Shown here: in pieces, positions 55,471 through 63,949 of the stretch
Layout of the letters: each line of letters begins with the position of its first letter
Numbering within the stretch: position 1 is the stretch's first letter
The notes under the pieces: model-generated
The model's database searches: none
Told to the model about the DNA's origin: nothing
What the model saw: the letters and a program-made list of their open reading frames with translations, nothing else
Assembly: GCF_001269655.1 (NCBI RefSeq)
Contig: NZ_LHVE01000014.1
Coordinates: 248,001-312,000, forward strand
Source of the DNA: Pseudomonas thivervalensis
GTDB taxonomy: Bacteria > Pseudomonadota > Gammaproteobacteria > Pseudomonadales > Pseudomonadaceae
Direction of reading: 5' to 3'
DNA length: 64,000 bases
Position numbers and translations under genes: made by a program

Positions 55471-55839
55471 ATGTTCAAAGCCACACCTAACCCTCCGCAT
55501 ACCGACCCGCTATCCCCCCACGAAACCCTCGACGCCGAAAAGCTCGACGAGGCTGCCCAACGAGCCCTCGACTACTACCTCAAGCCCAACCACGGCCAGC
55601 CCGACAAGAAGCCTGACAAACAACCGGACTACTTCATCGTCGCCCCCGACGCCGACCCCGAAGGCATGCTCGCGCACACCTACGAAACCTTCTGCTCGGT
55701 GAGCACGTTGATCCTGGATTTATCGGAAGACTTGGAAGGCGCCCCGCGCAACCTGGCCCTGGCGATTCACCAGATGGGCGAGATGGGGGTGTTGTTGCTG
55801 GAAAGGCTGCTGGATAACGAAGCGAGGGTTCAGCGCTAA
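55471..55839 (+). CDS. DUF6124-family small protein
   Basis: This 122-residue protein is typical of the Pseudomonas-restricted DUF6124 (DUF3077-like) family: TPNPPHTDPLSPHETLDAEKLDEAAQRALDYYL at the N-terminus, then YFIVAPDADPEGMLAHTYETFCSVSTLILDLSEDLEGAPRNLALAIHQMGEMGVLLLERLLD. It is predicted cytoplasmic and mostly helical. The function is unknown. An AAGGAAG ribosome site precedes the ATG. It is divergent from the Tc-like operon. The middle has a small lysine-rich GQPDKKPDKQPD insert. Confidence 0.78.
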   Translation: MFKATPNPPHTDPLSPHETLDAEKLDEAAQRALDYYLKPNHGQPDKKPDKQPDYFIVAPDADPEGMLAHTYETFCSVSTLILDLSEDLEGAPRNLALAIHQMGEMGVLLLERLLDNEARVQR

Positions 55840-55882
55840 AAAAGCCGAATGACCTGTAGAACTACCGGGATAAATGACAGCC

Positions 55883-55973
55883 CTGTGGGAGCGAGCTTGC
55901 TCGCGATGGCGGCGGTACATTCAGCATTGCTGCAAGCTGATCCACCGCTATCGCGAGCAAGCTCGCTCCCACA
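55883..55973. repeat. REP/BIME repeat (ctgtgggagcgagcttgctcgcgat type)
   Basis: An inverted pair of CTGTGGGAGCGAGCTTGCTC arms lies between the convergent DUF6124 and PilZ genes. Confidence 0.87.
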
Positions 55974-55994
55974 AAGTAATTGCCCCCTAAATGC

Positions 55995-56354
55995 TCAGGC
56001 CGACGCGGGCAACGGATAAAAACAGAAATACTGCCGCAACGCGCTCACCAGTTGACCGTAGTCCGGTGAGGCCACCAGCAGGCTGAAACCGGCATCGAAA
56101 TGTTGTGGCGTCACGTCTTCATGGCACCACAGACACCGGGCTTTCAACTTGATGTTCTGTTGCGGCCCTTCGTCGGCAGGGACTTTCAGGTGCAGGTCGA
56201 AATCCGCACCGACCATCAACGGCAGATGGCTGATCAGCATCAGTCCATGCTCGGAAACATTGCCCAGGAAACCGATGGGTCTGTCGTTGACGGCGTTGAA
56301 CACTTTGAGGAAATACGGCAATTGATGCCGTTCAATTCGGCGTTCCCTGTACAT
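55995..56354 (-). CDS. PilZ-domain protein
   Basis: PilZ domains bind cyclic di-GMP. This 119-residue protein starts at the ATG giving MYRERRIERHQLPYFLKVFN, which carries an R/H-type RxxxR motif, and has the second motif as GNVSEHGLMLIS (D/NxSxxG). An upstream TTG start (56417) with 21 more residues is possible but the added part is not conserved-looking. It is a single-domain protein. I recall a PilZ protein (PA4324) at the same position next to a DUF58 gene in PAO1. Its regulatory target is unknown. Confidence 0.88.
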   Translation of the reverse strand: MYRERRIERHQLPYFLKVFNAVNDRPIGFLGNVSEHGLMLISHLPLMVGADFDLHLKVPADEGPQQNIKLKARCLWCHEDVTPQHFDAGFSLLVASPDYGQLVSALRQYFCFYPLPASA

Positions 56355-56638
56355 GTCTTGTATCGCTTTTTTTGCGGCCACATACCGGGCCTGCCGATCA
56401 CTTCGGAACGAACCCAAGCGAGCCCGCTCTCCCCAATCCCGGTGCCAGACGCGGTCAATCGTCTTGAGCCTGTTTCTGCCGGTCTCAGGTGCTTCTAGAA
56501 AATAGAGATCTAGCTCTAACTACGACTTGTACAAATATAGCCCAAGGTGGGGTGACGACCAGCCCCATGAATCAATTTTCATAAACAAGACGGGTAGAGG
56601 GTGGCGGCCAGGGATGACGCCTGGCCGCTGGGAGGGGG

Positions 56639-57013
56639 TCAAGACGCAGTAGGACGGATCGCCGAGGCGCTACGGGTAGGGTAATGGCCCAGGCTCTGCA
56701 AGGTTTCGAGCCGGGCACGCGCGCGGAACGCGTATTCGCTGTTAGGGTATTGGGTGATGATGAACTGGTAGGTCTGCGCCGCATCGACAAACAGCTTTTG
56801 CCGTTCCAGGCACTGGCCGCGCAGCATCGAGACTTCCGGCTGCATATAGCGGCGGGCACGGCTCGCGCGGTCGACTTGGGACAGTTCGAGCATGACCTGC
56901 TCGCAATTGCCACGGTCATAGGCCTTGTAGGCCAGGTTCATGTGGTGGTTCATCGACCAACGGGTGCAGCCCGTGACGCTCAGGGCCAGGGCAACAAAAA
57001 GCACGAATCGCAT
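56639..57013 (-). CDS. TPR-like lipoprotein
   Basis: This 124-residue protein has a lipoprotein signal (MRFVLFVALALSVTGCTRWS, lipobox VTGC) and a helical region with TPR features (NLAYKAYDRGNCEQVMLELSQVDR, RGQCLERQKLFVDAAQTYQFIITQYPNSEYAFRARARLETL). It is probably anchored in the outer membrane. The start is the ATG at 57013 with AGGAG eight bases upstream. It is divergent from pyk across a REP repeat. The function is unknown. The TPR pattern is loosely BamD-like but far too short. Confidence 0.82.
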   Translation of the reverse strand: MRFVLFVALALSVTGCTRWSMNHHMNLAYKAYDRGNCEQVMLELSQVDRASRARRYMQPEVSMLRGQCLERQKLFVDAAQTYQFIITQYPNSEYAFRARARLETLQSLGHYPTRSASAIRPTAS

Positions 57014-57097
57014 GGGAGGTTCTCCTGTCTTGAGCTCTGTATCGACCTGGATGGGAAAATCTTCAGCCTGAAAGCGCTCGCCATGGTGAACACCTGT

Positions 57098-57187
57098 GTG
57101 GCGAGGGAGCTTGCTCCCGCTGGGGCGCGGAGCGGCCCTGTTTTTGGGGCTGCTGCGCAGCCCAGCGGGAGCAAGCTCCCTCGCCAC
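57098..57187. repeat. REP/BIME repeat (gtggcgaggg type)
   Basis: An inverted pair of GTGGCGAGGGAGCTTGCTCC arms lies between the divergent lipoprotein and pyk genes. The rest of the 326-base gap is the pyk promoter region, AT-rich at 57210-57290. Confidence 0.85.
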
Positions 57188-57339
57188 AAGAGCAATGTTC
57201 GGCTTTAGTAGTTAAAAGGCGCAAAAATTTTCAGGAATGTTCATTTCGAAAAACAAACGAAAAAGTAGTGCATATGAACAATGACTACACCCAAAGAGCA
57301 TAGTAGCCTTCGCTGGCGCTTGAACTTGAGGAGTCTTGC

Positions 57340-58791
57340 ATGTCCGTCCGTCGCACCAAAATCGTCGCTACCCTTGGCCCGGCCAGTAATTCGCCGGAAG
57401 TTCTCGAACAGCTGATTCTGGCTGGCCTGGACGTTGCCCGTCTGAATTTCTCCCACGGTACCCCCGACGAGCACAAGGCTCGTGCCAAGCTGGTGCGCGA
57501 CCTCGCCGCCAAGCACGGCCGCTTCGTTGCCCTGTTGGGTGACCTGCAAGGCCCGAAGATCCGTATCGCCAAATTCGCCAACAAGCGCATCGAGCTGAAG
57601 ATCGGTGACACCTTCACCTTCTCCACCAGCCATCCGCTGACCGAAGGCAACCAGCAAGTGGTCGGCATCGACTACCCGGACCTGGTCAAGGACTGCGGCG
57701 TGGGCGACGAGCTGCTGCTCGACGACGGTCGCGTGGTGATGCGTGTCGAGACCGCCACCGCCACCGAACTGAACTGCGTCGTGACCATCGGCGGCCCGCT
57801 GTCGGACCACAAAGGCATCAACCGTCGCGGCGGTGGCCTGACGGCACCGGCCCTGACCGAGAAAGACAAGGCCGACATCAAGCTGGCCGCGGAAATGGAA
57901 GTCGACTACCTGGCCGTGTCCTTCCCGCGTGACGCGGCGGACATGGAATACGCCCGTCAACTGCGCGACGAAGCCGGCGGTACCGCCTGGCTGGTGGCCA
58001 AGATCGAACGCGCCGAAGCCGTGGCCGACGACGAAACCCTCGATGGCCTGATCAAGGCGTCCGACGCCGTGATGGTGGCCCGTGGCGACCTCGGTGTGGA
58101 AATCGGCGACGCCGAGCTGGTGGGTATCCAGAAAAAGATCATTCTGCACGCGCGCCGCCACAACAAAGCGGTGATCGTTGCGACCCAGATGATGGAGTCG
58201 ATGATCCAGAACCCGATGCCGACCCGCGCCGAAGTGTCCGACGTAGCCAACGCCGTGCTCGACTACACCGACGCCGTGATGCTCTCGGCCGAAAGCGCCG
58301 CCGGCCTCTACCCGCTCGAAGCGGTGCAAGCCATGGCGCGTATTTGCATCGGCGCTGAGAAGCACCCGACCAGCAAGACCTCCAGCCACCGCATCGGCAA
58401 GACCTTCGAGCGTTGCGACGAGAGCATCGCCCTGGCGACGATGTATACCGCCAACCACTTCCCGGGCGTGAAGGCGATCATCGCCCTGACCGAAAGTGGC
58501 TACACGCCGCTGATCATGTCGCGCATCCGCTCCTCGGTGCCGATCTACGCGTTCTCCCCGCACCGCGAAACCCAGGCTCGGGCGTCGATGTTCCGTGGCG
58601 TCTACACCGTGCCGTTCGACCCGGCCGCCCTGCAACCGGGCGAAGTCAGCCAGGCGGCGGTGGATGAACTGGTCAAGCGCGGCGTGGTGCAGACCGGTGA
58701 CTGGGTCATCCTGACCAAGGGTGACAGCTACCACACCATCGGCGGCACCAACGGGATGAAGATCCTGCATGTGGGCGACCCGATGGTCTGA
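57340..58791 (+). CDS. pykA: Pyruvate kinase
   Basis: This enzyme converts phosphoenolpyruvate and ADP to pyruvate and ATP. The 483-residue protein starts MSVRRTKIVATLGPASNSPEVL. The (beta/alpha)8 active-site segments LDVARLNFSHG, KIERAEAV, MVARGDLGVEIG, ATQMMESMIQNPMPTRAEVSDVANAV and VMLSAESAAGLYP are complete, and the C-domain ends GVVQTGDWVILTKGD. I call it pykA because it is the PA4329-like copy. A GAGGAG ribosome site is present and a terminator follows. Confidence 0.96.
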   Translation: MSVRRTKIVATLGPASNSPEVLEQLILAGLDVARLNFSHGTPDEHKARAKLVRDLAAKHGRFVALLGDLQGPKIRIAKFANKRIELKIGDTFTFSTSHPLTEGNQQVVGIDYPDLVKDCGVGDELLLDDGRVVMRVETATATELNCVVTIGGPLSDHKGINRRGGGLTAPALTEKDKADIKLAAEMEVDYLAVSFPRDAADMEYARQLRDEAGGTAWLVAKIERAEAVADDETLDGLIKASDAVMVARGDLGVEIGDAELVGIQKKIILHARRHNKAVIVATQMMESMIQNPMPTRAEVSDVANAVLDYTDAVMLSAESAAGLYPLEAVQAMARICIGAEKHPTSKTSSHRIGKTFERCDESIALATMYTANHFPGVKAIIALTESGYTPLIMSRIRSSVPIYAFSPHRETQARASMFRGVYTVPFDPAALQPGEVSQAAVDELVKRGVVQTGDWVILTKGDSYHTIGGTNGMKILHVGDPMV

Positions 58792-58805
58792 GTGACCGAG
58801 CGCTG

Positions 58806-58851
58806 AAAAACCAAAGCCCTGCCATGTGAATGGTGGGGCTTTTTGGTTTTT
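58806..58851 (+). terminator. Terminator after pyruvate kinase
   Basis: AAAAACCAAAGCCC pairs with GGGCTTTTTGGTTTTT around a CCAT...ATGG inner stem, giving a U-rich 3' end. Confidence 0.85.
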
Positions 58852-58885
58852 GCCTGCTGAAACATGTGCTGCCTGAACTGCCGCC

Positions 58886-58978
58886 ATCGCGAGCAAGCTC
58901 GCTCCCACAGTAGGTCTGTGGTGTTCATGAATAATGTGTTCAACACAACCTCCCTGTGGGAGCGAGCTTGCTCGCGAT
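58886..58978. repeat. REP/BIME repeat (atcgcgagcaagctcgctccc type)
   Basis: An inverted pair of ATCGCGAGCAAGCTCGCTCC arms lies between pyk and the convergent enoyl-CoA hydratase gene. Confidence 0.87.
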
Positions 58979-59003
58979 GGCGCCGGGCCAGACGCTACAA
59001 AAC

Positions 59004-59753
59004 TCAACGCCTGTTGATAAACCCCGACAACGCCGCTACCGCCTCGGGCGAGCGCAGGCGCTGGGTGAACAGCGTGCCCTCTTCTTCGATCACTTTGCGC
59101 AGTTGTTCCCGGTCCGGCGCTTTCATCAGTTGCTTGCTGATGCGCACGGCATCAGGCGGCAGCGATTCGAAGCGCAACGCCACTTCCCGAGCCTTGGCCA
59201 AGGCCGCTTCACCGCTGTCCAGCGCCTCGGTGGCGATGCCCCAGGCGACCGCCTGTTCACCACCGAAGCCCTCGCCCAGCAGCAGCAATTGCGCAGCCCT
59301 GGCCTGGCCCAGCAGCCGTGGCAGGATCAGGCTGGAGCCAAACTCCGGGCACAGCCCCAGGTTGACGAACGGCATGCGCAGCCGCGCGTCCCGGCTGACG
59401 TAGACCAGGTCGCAATGCAGCAACAACGTGGTGCCGATGCCCACCGCCGGCCCGGCCACGGCGGCGATCACCGGTTTGCGGCAATCGAGCAGGCTGAGCA
59501 TGAACTGGAATACCGGGTTGTCGAGGTCGTTCGGCGGCTGTTCGAGGAAGTCGATGATGTCGTTACCGGCGGTGAAGCAATCGCTGGAGCCGGTGAGCAG
59601 CACCGCGCGAACCTGCGGGTCGCTGTCGGCCATCACCAAGGCTTGGGCCAATTGACTGTACATCGCCCGGGTCAGGGCGTTTTTCTTGTCCGGGCGGTTC
59701 ATGCGCACGGTCAGCAGGCCGCGCTCACGGTCGAGCAACAGGGTTTCGGTCAT
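59004..59753 (-). CDS. Enoyl-CoA hydratase/isomerase family protein
   Basis: This is a crotonase-fold protein of 249 residues. The oxyanion-hole regions NALTRAMYSQLAQAL, SDCFTAGNDIIDFLE, KPVIAAVAGPAVGIGTTLLLHCDLVYVSRDARLRMPFVNLGLCPEFGS are present, with Glu in GLCPEFG as one candidate catalytic acid. The substrate is not identified. It starts 28 bases after the ferredoxin reductase gene on the same strand, in an operon with it and the SadC-like gene. Confidence 0.9.
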   Translation of the reverse strand: MTETLLLDRERGLLTVRMNRPDKKNALTRAMYSQLAQALVMADSDPQVRAVLLTGSSDCFTAGNDIIDFLEQPPNDLDNPVFQFMLSLLDCRKPVIAAVAGPAVGIGTTLLLHCDLVYVSRDARLRMPFVNLGLCPEFGSSLILPRLLGQARAAQLLLLGEGFGGEQAVAWGIATEALDSGEAALAKAREVALRFESLPPDAVRISKQLMKAPDREQLRKVIEEEGTLFTQRLRSPEAVAALSGFINRR

Positions 59754-59781
59754 GGTCGGTCTCGCGTCTGGACATCAGCGC

Positions 59782-60717
59782 TCAACCACGGGGCAGGAAA
59801 ACGTCGGCCAGCAGTTGATTGCGCGGCAAGCCGGCCAGGTACAAACGCTTGGCAAAGGCCTCGACCCGGTCGGGATGGCCGCAGAGTAAGGCTTGGGTTT
59901 GCCGGGAAACAAGCCGCAGTTGCGCCAAGGCAGACGGCGCCTCGGCCGTGGTCAGCAGCTCCACCGAGAGGTTTTGATGCTTGGCCGCCAGCGCTGCCAG
60001 GGGTTTGGCCAGGTAATGCCCGGCCGCATCATGGGCCACGTGAATAAGGCGAATCGCGCCTTGGTGATGCTGGCGCAAGGCTTCGCGCAGGAGGCCGAAC
60101 AATGGCGCCAACCCCGTGCCGGCGGCGAGCAGCCACAGCGGCCTCTCGTGCCAGTCAGGGTCGTAATGCAGGGCACCGCCACGCAGTTCGCCCAGGCGGA
60201 TCGGGTCGCCGGCCTTCATCTGCCGGGCCGCCTCGATGAATTGGCCGGGCTCGCGGCAATCGAGGTGGAACTCCAGGAAACGGTCTTCTTCGGGCAGGCT
60301 CGCCAGGGAATACGGCCGGGCCACCTCACCGGCCCACAGCACCAGATGCTGCCCGGCGCGATAGCGCAGCGCCCGCTCAGGGGTAACGCGCAAACGCAGC
60401 ACCTCGCCGCCCAGCCAATCCACCGCTGCCACGTGAGCGGCCTGGCCGTCGCGTTGCGGGTCGAAGGTGTGGATCTGCACATCCTCGACCACCTGGCATT
60501 GGCAGGCCAGCCGCCACCCCTGGTCACGCTGCGCCGGGCTCAAGGCGTCTGGGCGGCTGTCGCGCACATCGCCCCCCACGCATTGCACCAGGCAGGCGTG
60601 GCAGCTCCCGGCGCGGCAACTGTAGGGCACCGCCACACCGGCGCCGTTCAAAGCGTCCAGCAGGTTACTGCCCGCCGCCACTGTCCAGTGCCGACCGGCG
60701 ACTGTCAGTTCAGGCAT
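59782..60717 (-). CDS. Ferredoxin/NAD(P)H reductase fusion (2Fe-2S, FAD)
   Basis: This 311-residue electron-transfer protein starts at the ATG giving MPELTVAGRHWTVAAGSNLL. A plant-type 2Fe-2S ferredoxin domain (about 1-90) has the Cx4Cx2C motif CRAGSCHACLVQC and a last cysteine in RLACQCQV. An FNR-like FAD domain follows (RPYSLASLP) and then an NAD(P)-binding domain (LLAAGTGLAPLFGLLREAL). The start overlaps the end of the sadC-like gene by 8 bases (ATGCCTGA). The electron acceptor is unknown. Confidence 0.92.
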   Translation of the reverse strand: MPELTVAGRHWTVAAGSNLLDALNGAGVAVPYSCRAGSCHACLVQCVGGDVRDSRPDALSPAQRDQGWRLACQCQVVEDVQIHTFDPQRDGQAAHVAAVDWLGGEVLRLRVTPERALRYRAGQHLVLWAGEVARPYSLASLPEEDRFLEFHLDCREPGQFIEAARQMKAGDPIRLGELRGGALHYDPDWHERPLWLLAAGTGLAPLFGLLREALRQHHQGAIRLIHVAHDAAGHYLAKPLAALAAKHQNLSVELLTTAEAPSALAQLRLVSRQTQALLCGHPDRVEAFAKRLYLAGLPRNQLLADVFLPRG

Positions 60718-61831
60718 CGACGTTCTCCCACGCGGCGGCGCAACGATTGCGGCCGTCTCGCTTGGCACGGTACAGGGCCTGGTCGGCACGCTGCAACGCA
60801 TTGTCCAGGTCATCGTCCATGCCCAGCATCGTCATGCCCGCCGACAAACTGAGGGGGCCGACCTGCAGGCCGATCAGCTCGACCTCGGTGAACGCCAGCC
60901 GCAGCCGCTCGCAACAGGCCGTCAAACGCTGGGGGTCGCAAGCGGGCAACAACATGACGAATTCCTCGCCGCCATAACGGGCCAGTACATCGCCTTCGCG
61001 CAGGCACGCCGTGGCGACCGCGGCGAACGCTTGCAGCACCTGGTCGCCAGCGGCGTGGCCGTGCAGATCGTTGATGCGCTTGAAATGGTCGAGGTCGATC
61101 AGGGCCAGGCCATGGGCGATGCCGGGCCTGAGGGTATTGAGTTCGCGGGAGGCCAGGCGCAGGAAGTGTCGGCGATTGAACAGCCCGGTCAGCTCATCGG
61201 TGGCCACCAGGTCTTCGAGCTGGCGCATCATCCCGCGCAGGGTGTCCTGGTGCGCCTGCAAGGCAAACCGCCGCTGGCGCATGCGCTGGCGCGAGGTCTG
61301 GACGTAGCGGGCGTAAAACACCAGCCACACCAGCACGAGAAACAGCACGGCCACCTGCAAACCGGCCAAGGTGGGATCGGGAAGCCTGAAGAAATAACCG
61401 TCCCAGAGGGTAATGGCCGTGAAGCTGATGAACACCAGCGACGCGCAGCGCACAAAGGCCCGGCGCGACAGGTGGAACAGCCCGAACAGCAGGATCAGCA
61501 CATAGAACACCAGGAACACGCCCCGGGCCTGGTCCAGGTGCGCCATCATCCACGTCTGCCAGCCCAGGCCGATCAACACCTGGACTTCGGTAAGGCTGGG
61601 ATCGGCGAAGCGCAGGTTGCGGTCGGTGATAAACAGCGCGAACAGCCCGGCCTGGCACAGCACGACCAACACGCTGCCGATGATGACACCGCGCAACGAG
61701 TCCAGGTAATGCCCACTGAAAAATGCCAGCCACAACAAAACCAGTGCCAGCGCGTACGTCGCGGCCGCCAAAGCGAAGCGTTTCAGCAAAAGACGTTGAA
61801 TGGCGTTATGGGTCAATCGTTGACTCACCAT
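60710..61831 (-). CDS. sadC: Membrane diguanylate cyclase, SadC-like
   Basis: This protein makes cyclic di-GMP from two GTP. The 373-residue product (start MVSQRLTHNAIQRLLL at 61831) has about six hydrophobic helices in residues 20-190, then a GGDEF domain with the signature ARYGGEEFVMLLP and a complete inhibitory I-site RxxD (REGD) five residues before it. GLALIDLDHFKRINDLHGHAAGDQVL is intact, so it should be active. By position it matches SadC (PA4332), a surface-attachment regulator in P. aeruginosa, which is the basis for the symbol. A TTG-initiated 27-residue extension is unlikely. Confidence 0.87.
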   Translation of the reverse strand: MVSQRLTHNAIQRLLLKRFALAAATYALALVLLWLAFFSGHYLDSLRGVIIGSVLVVLCQAGLFALFITDRNLRFADPSLTEVQVLIGLGWQTWMMAHLDQARGVFLVFYVLILLFGLFHLSRRAFVRCASLVFISFTAITLWDGYFFRLPDPTLAGLQVAVLFLVLVWLVFYARYVQTSRQRMRQRRFALQAHQDTLRGMMRQLEDLVATDELTGLFNRRHFLRLASRELNTLRPGIAHGLALIDLDHFKRINDLHGHAAGDQVLQAFAAVATACLREGDVLARYGGEEFVMLLPACDPQRLTACCERLRLAFTEVELIGLQVGPLSLSAGMTMLGMDDDLDNALQRADQALYRAKRDGRNRCAAAWENVDA

Positions 61832-61853
61832 GGGAAAGGAAACTGACAGGAGG

Positions 61854-61898
61854 CGTCCTACGCTACAGGCCAGACGCCACTTTAGTGGCGTGTAGGAC
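61854..61898. promoter_or_regulatory. Leader hairpin upstream of sadC
   Basis: GTCCTAC (61855-61861) and GTAGGAC (61892-61898) enclose a second perfect stem ACGCCAC-ttta-GTGGCGT. The structure would lie in the 5' leader of the sadC transcript, ending about 23 bases before the ATG. Confidence 0.6.
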
Positions 61899-61990
61899 AA
61901 ATGACCATTCAATTCTGGAGCAGAAAAATGGCGTCAAAGCAATGGCCCAAAATGACGCAGTTGTCTGATGTCCCTGGCGAACGTTTACCT

Positions 61991-62081
61991 GTGGCGAGGG
62001 AGCTTGCTCCCGCTTGGGTGCGAAGCGCCCACCAGAAACGGGACCGCTTCGCGCTCCAGCGGGAGCAAGCTCCCTCGCCAC
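61991..62081. repeat. REP/BIME repeat (gtggcgaggg type)
   Basis: An inverted pair of GTGGCGAGGGAGCTTGCTCC arms lies between the divergent sadC and fumarase genes. A second family's half-unit follows at 62115-62139. Confidence 0.87.
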
Positions 62082-62114
62082 GGGCGTTCACCTCCCACCT
62101 GTTCAATCCGTCGC

Positions 62115-62139
62115 TATCGCGAGCAAGCTCGCTCCCACA
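62115..62139. repeat. Single REP half-unit (atcgcgagcaagctcgctccc type)
   Basis: A single ATCGCGAGCAAGCTCGCTCC arm with no inverted partner follows the preceding REP by about 34 bases. Confidence 0.8.
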
Positions 62140-62208
62140 GGGTGGCTGCCTGCGATATACTGCCGCGCCTTTTTAGCGTCGCGCCAGCATGCCCGGCGTG
62201 CCTTGTAG

Positions 62209-62250
62209 AGGTGCCGCCCGTCGACCGATGCACCCAAGCGGCCGGCACCT
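62209..62250 (+). promoter_or_regulatory. Dyad in the fumarase leader
   Basis: AGGTGCCG and CGGCACCT are separated by 26 bases, about 38 bases before the fumarase start. They could form a hairpin in the mRNA leader or be an operator. Confidence 0.4.
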
Positions 62251-62287
62251 TATTGAATGTTCCCGTCTTTAGAGAGGAGCGCGACTC

Positions 62288-63811
62288 ATGACCGTGATCA
62301 AGCAAGATGACCTGATACAGAGCGTTGCGGACGCCCTGCAGTTCATTTCCTATTACCACCCCGTGGATTTCATCCAGGCGATGCACGAAGCCTACCTGCG
62401 CGAAGAATCGCCGGCGGCCCGTGACTCCATGGCGCAGATCCTGATCAACTCGCGCATGTGCGCCACCGGCCATCGGCCGATCTGCCAGGACACCGGCATC
62501 GTGACCGTGTTCGTGCGCGTGGGCATGGACGTGCGTTGGGATGGCGCGACCATGAGCCTGGACGACATGATCAACGAGGGCGTGCGTCGCGCCTACAACC
62601 TGCCGGAAAACGTCCTGCGTGCATCGATCCTCGCCGACCCGGCGGGCGCGCGCAAAAACACCAAGGACAACACCCCGGCGGTCATCCACTACTCCATCGT
62701 CCCGGGCAACACCGTGGAAGTGGACGTGGCGGCCAAGGGCGGCGGTTCCGAGAACAAGTCGAAGATGGCCATGCTCAACCCGTCCGACTCCATCGTCGAC
62801 TGGGTACTGAAAACCGTTCCGACCATGGGCGCCGGCTGGTGCCCACCGGGCATGCTTGGCATCGGCATCGGCGGCACCGCCGAGAAAGCCGCGGTCATGG
62901 CCAAGGAAGTCTTGATGGAGTCCATCGACATCCACGAGCTCAAGGCCCGCGGCCCGCAGAACCGTATCGAAGAGATGCGCCTGGAGCTGTTCGAGAAGGT
63001 CAACCAACTGGGCATCGGCGCCCAGGGCCTGGGTGGCCTGACCACCGTGCTCGACGTGAAGATCATGGACTACCCGACCCACGCCGCCTCGCTGCCGGTG
63101 TGCATGATCCCCAACTGCGCCGCCACCCGTCACGCCCACTTCGTGCTGGACGGCACCGGCCCGGCGTCGCTGGAAGCGCCACCGTTGGACGCCTACCCGG
63201 AAATCGTCTGGGAAGCCGGCCCGTCGGCCCGTCGCGTCAACCTCGACACCTTGACCCCGGAAGACGTGCAGAGCTGGAAACCGGGCGAAACCGTGCTGCT
63301 CAACGGCAAGATGCTCACCGGTCGCGACGCGGCGCACAAGCGCATGGTCGAGATGCTGAACAAGGGTGAAACCCTGCCGGTGGACCTCAAGGGCCGCTTC
63401 ATCTATTACGTCGGCCCGGTCGATCCGGTCGGCGACGAAGTGGTCGGCCCGGCCGGTCCGACCACCGCCACGCGGATGGACAAGTTCACCCGCCAGATCC
63501 TCGAGCAGACCGGCCTGTTGGGCATGATCGGCAAATCCGAGCGCGGCCCGACCGCCATCGAAGCGATCAAGGACAACAAGGCCGTCTACCTGATGGCCGT
63601 CGGCGGTGCCGCTTACCTGGTGGCCCAGGCGATCAAGAAGTCCAAGGTCCTGGCGTTCGCCGAACTGGGCATGGAAGCGATCTACGAGTTCGAGGTCAAG
63701 GACATGCCGGTGACCGTTGCGGTCGATAGCCAGGGCGAGTCGGTGCACATCACCGGTCCTGCCATCTGGCAGAAGAAGATCAGCGAGAGCCTGGCGGTGG
63801 AAGTGCAGTAA
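62288..63811 (+). CDS. fumA: Class I fumarate hydratase (4Fe-4S)
   Basis: This enzyme interconverts fumarate and malate in the TCA cycle. The 507-residue protein is the fused alpha/beta type. Expected cluster-ligand cysteines are in ATGHRPICQDTGIV, GWCPPGMLGIG and MIPNCAATRHAHF. The C-terminal half has the beta-type domain (TPEDVQSWKPGETVLLNGKMLTGRDAAHKRM, then GRFIYYVGPVDPVGDEVVGPAGPTTATRMD). GAGAGGAG precedes the ATG. It is oxygen-sensitive in other bacteria. The symbol fumA is by position, and other names are used in this group. Confidence 0.95.
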   Translation: MTVIKQDDLIQSVADALQFISYYHPVDFIQAMHEAYLREESPAARDSMAQILINSRMCATGHRPICQDTGIVTVFVRVGMDVRWDGATMSLDDMINEGVRRAYNLPENVLRASILADPAGARKNTKDNTPAVIHYSIVPGNTVEVDVAAKGGGSENKSKMAMLNPSDSIVDWVLKTVPTMGAGWCPPGMLGIGIGGTAEKAAVMAKEVLMESIDIHELKARGPQNRIEEMRLELFEKVNQLGIGAQGLGGLTTVLDVKIMDYPTHAASLPVCMIPNCAATRHAHFVLDGTGPASLEAPPLDAYPEIVWEAGPSARRVNLDTLTPEDVQSWKPGETVLLNGKMLTGRDAAHKRMVEMLNKGETLPVDLKGRFIYYVGPVDPVGDEVVGPAGPTTATRMDKFTRQILEQTGLLGMIGKSERGPTAIEAIKDNKAVYLMAVGGAAYLVAQAIKKSKVLAFAELGMEAIYEFEVKDMPVTVAVDSQGESVHITGPAIWQKKISESLAVEVQ

Positions 63812-63832
63812 CACGCACTCAGCGCAGTGAAG

Positions 63833-63867
63833 AAGGCCGGTGGGCGACAAGCTCACCGGCCTTTTTT
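63833..63867 (+). terminator. Terminator after the fumarase gene
   Basis: AAGGCCGGTG pairs with CACCGGCCTT around a short loop and is followed by TTTTTT. Confidence 0.85.
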
Positions 63868-63881
63868 ATCGCAGCAAAACC

Positions 63882-63902
63882 CTGTGGGAGCGAGCTTGCT
63901 CA
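63882..63902. repeat. REP half-unit (ctgtgggagcgagcttgctc type)
   Basis: A single CTGTGGGAGCGAGCTTGCTC arm follows the fumarase terminator and has no partner within the window. Confidence 0.75.
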
Positions 63903-63949
63903 CTCCCGCAAAGGTGGTGCGCACAACCATTCATCGGGCAAACCCACCG

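Noticed and set aside
58886..58978. Regularly recurring ~25-bp sequences resembling CRISPR repeats
   Set aside because: They are inverted, dispersed one pair per intergenic gap, and have no regular spacers or cas genes. They are REP palindromes.
57241..59007. A 588-codon open frame antisense to pyruvate kinase
   Set aside because: It mirrors the pykA codons, runs through two REP repeats, and has no domain signature.
61832..61912. N-terminal extension of SadC starting from TTG at 61912
   Set aside because: The extension would translate the leader hairpin, has no ribosome site, and the ATG at 61831 gives a family-like N-terminus.
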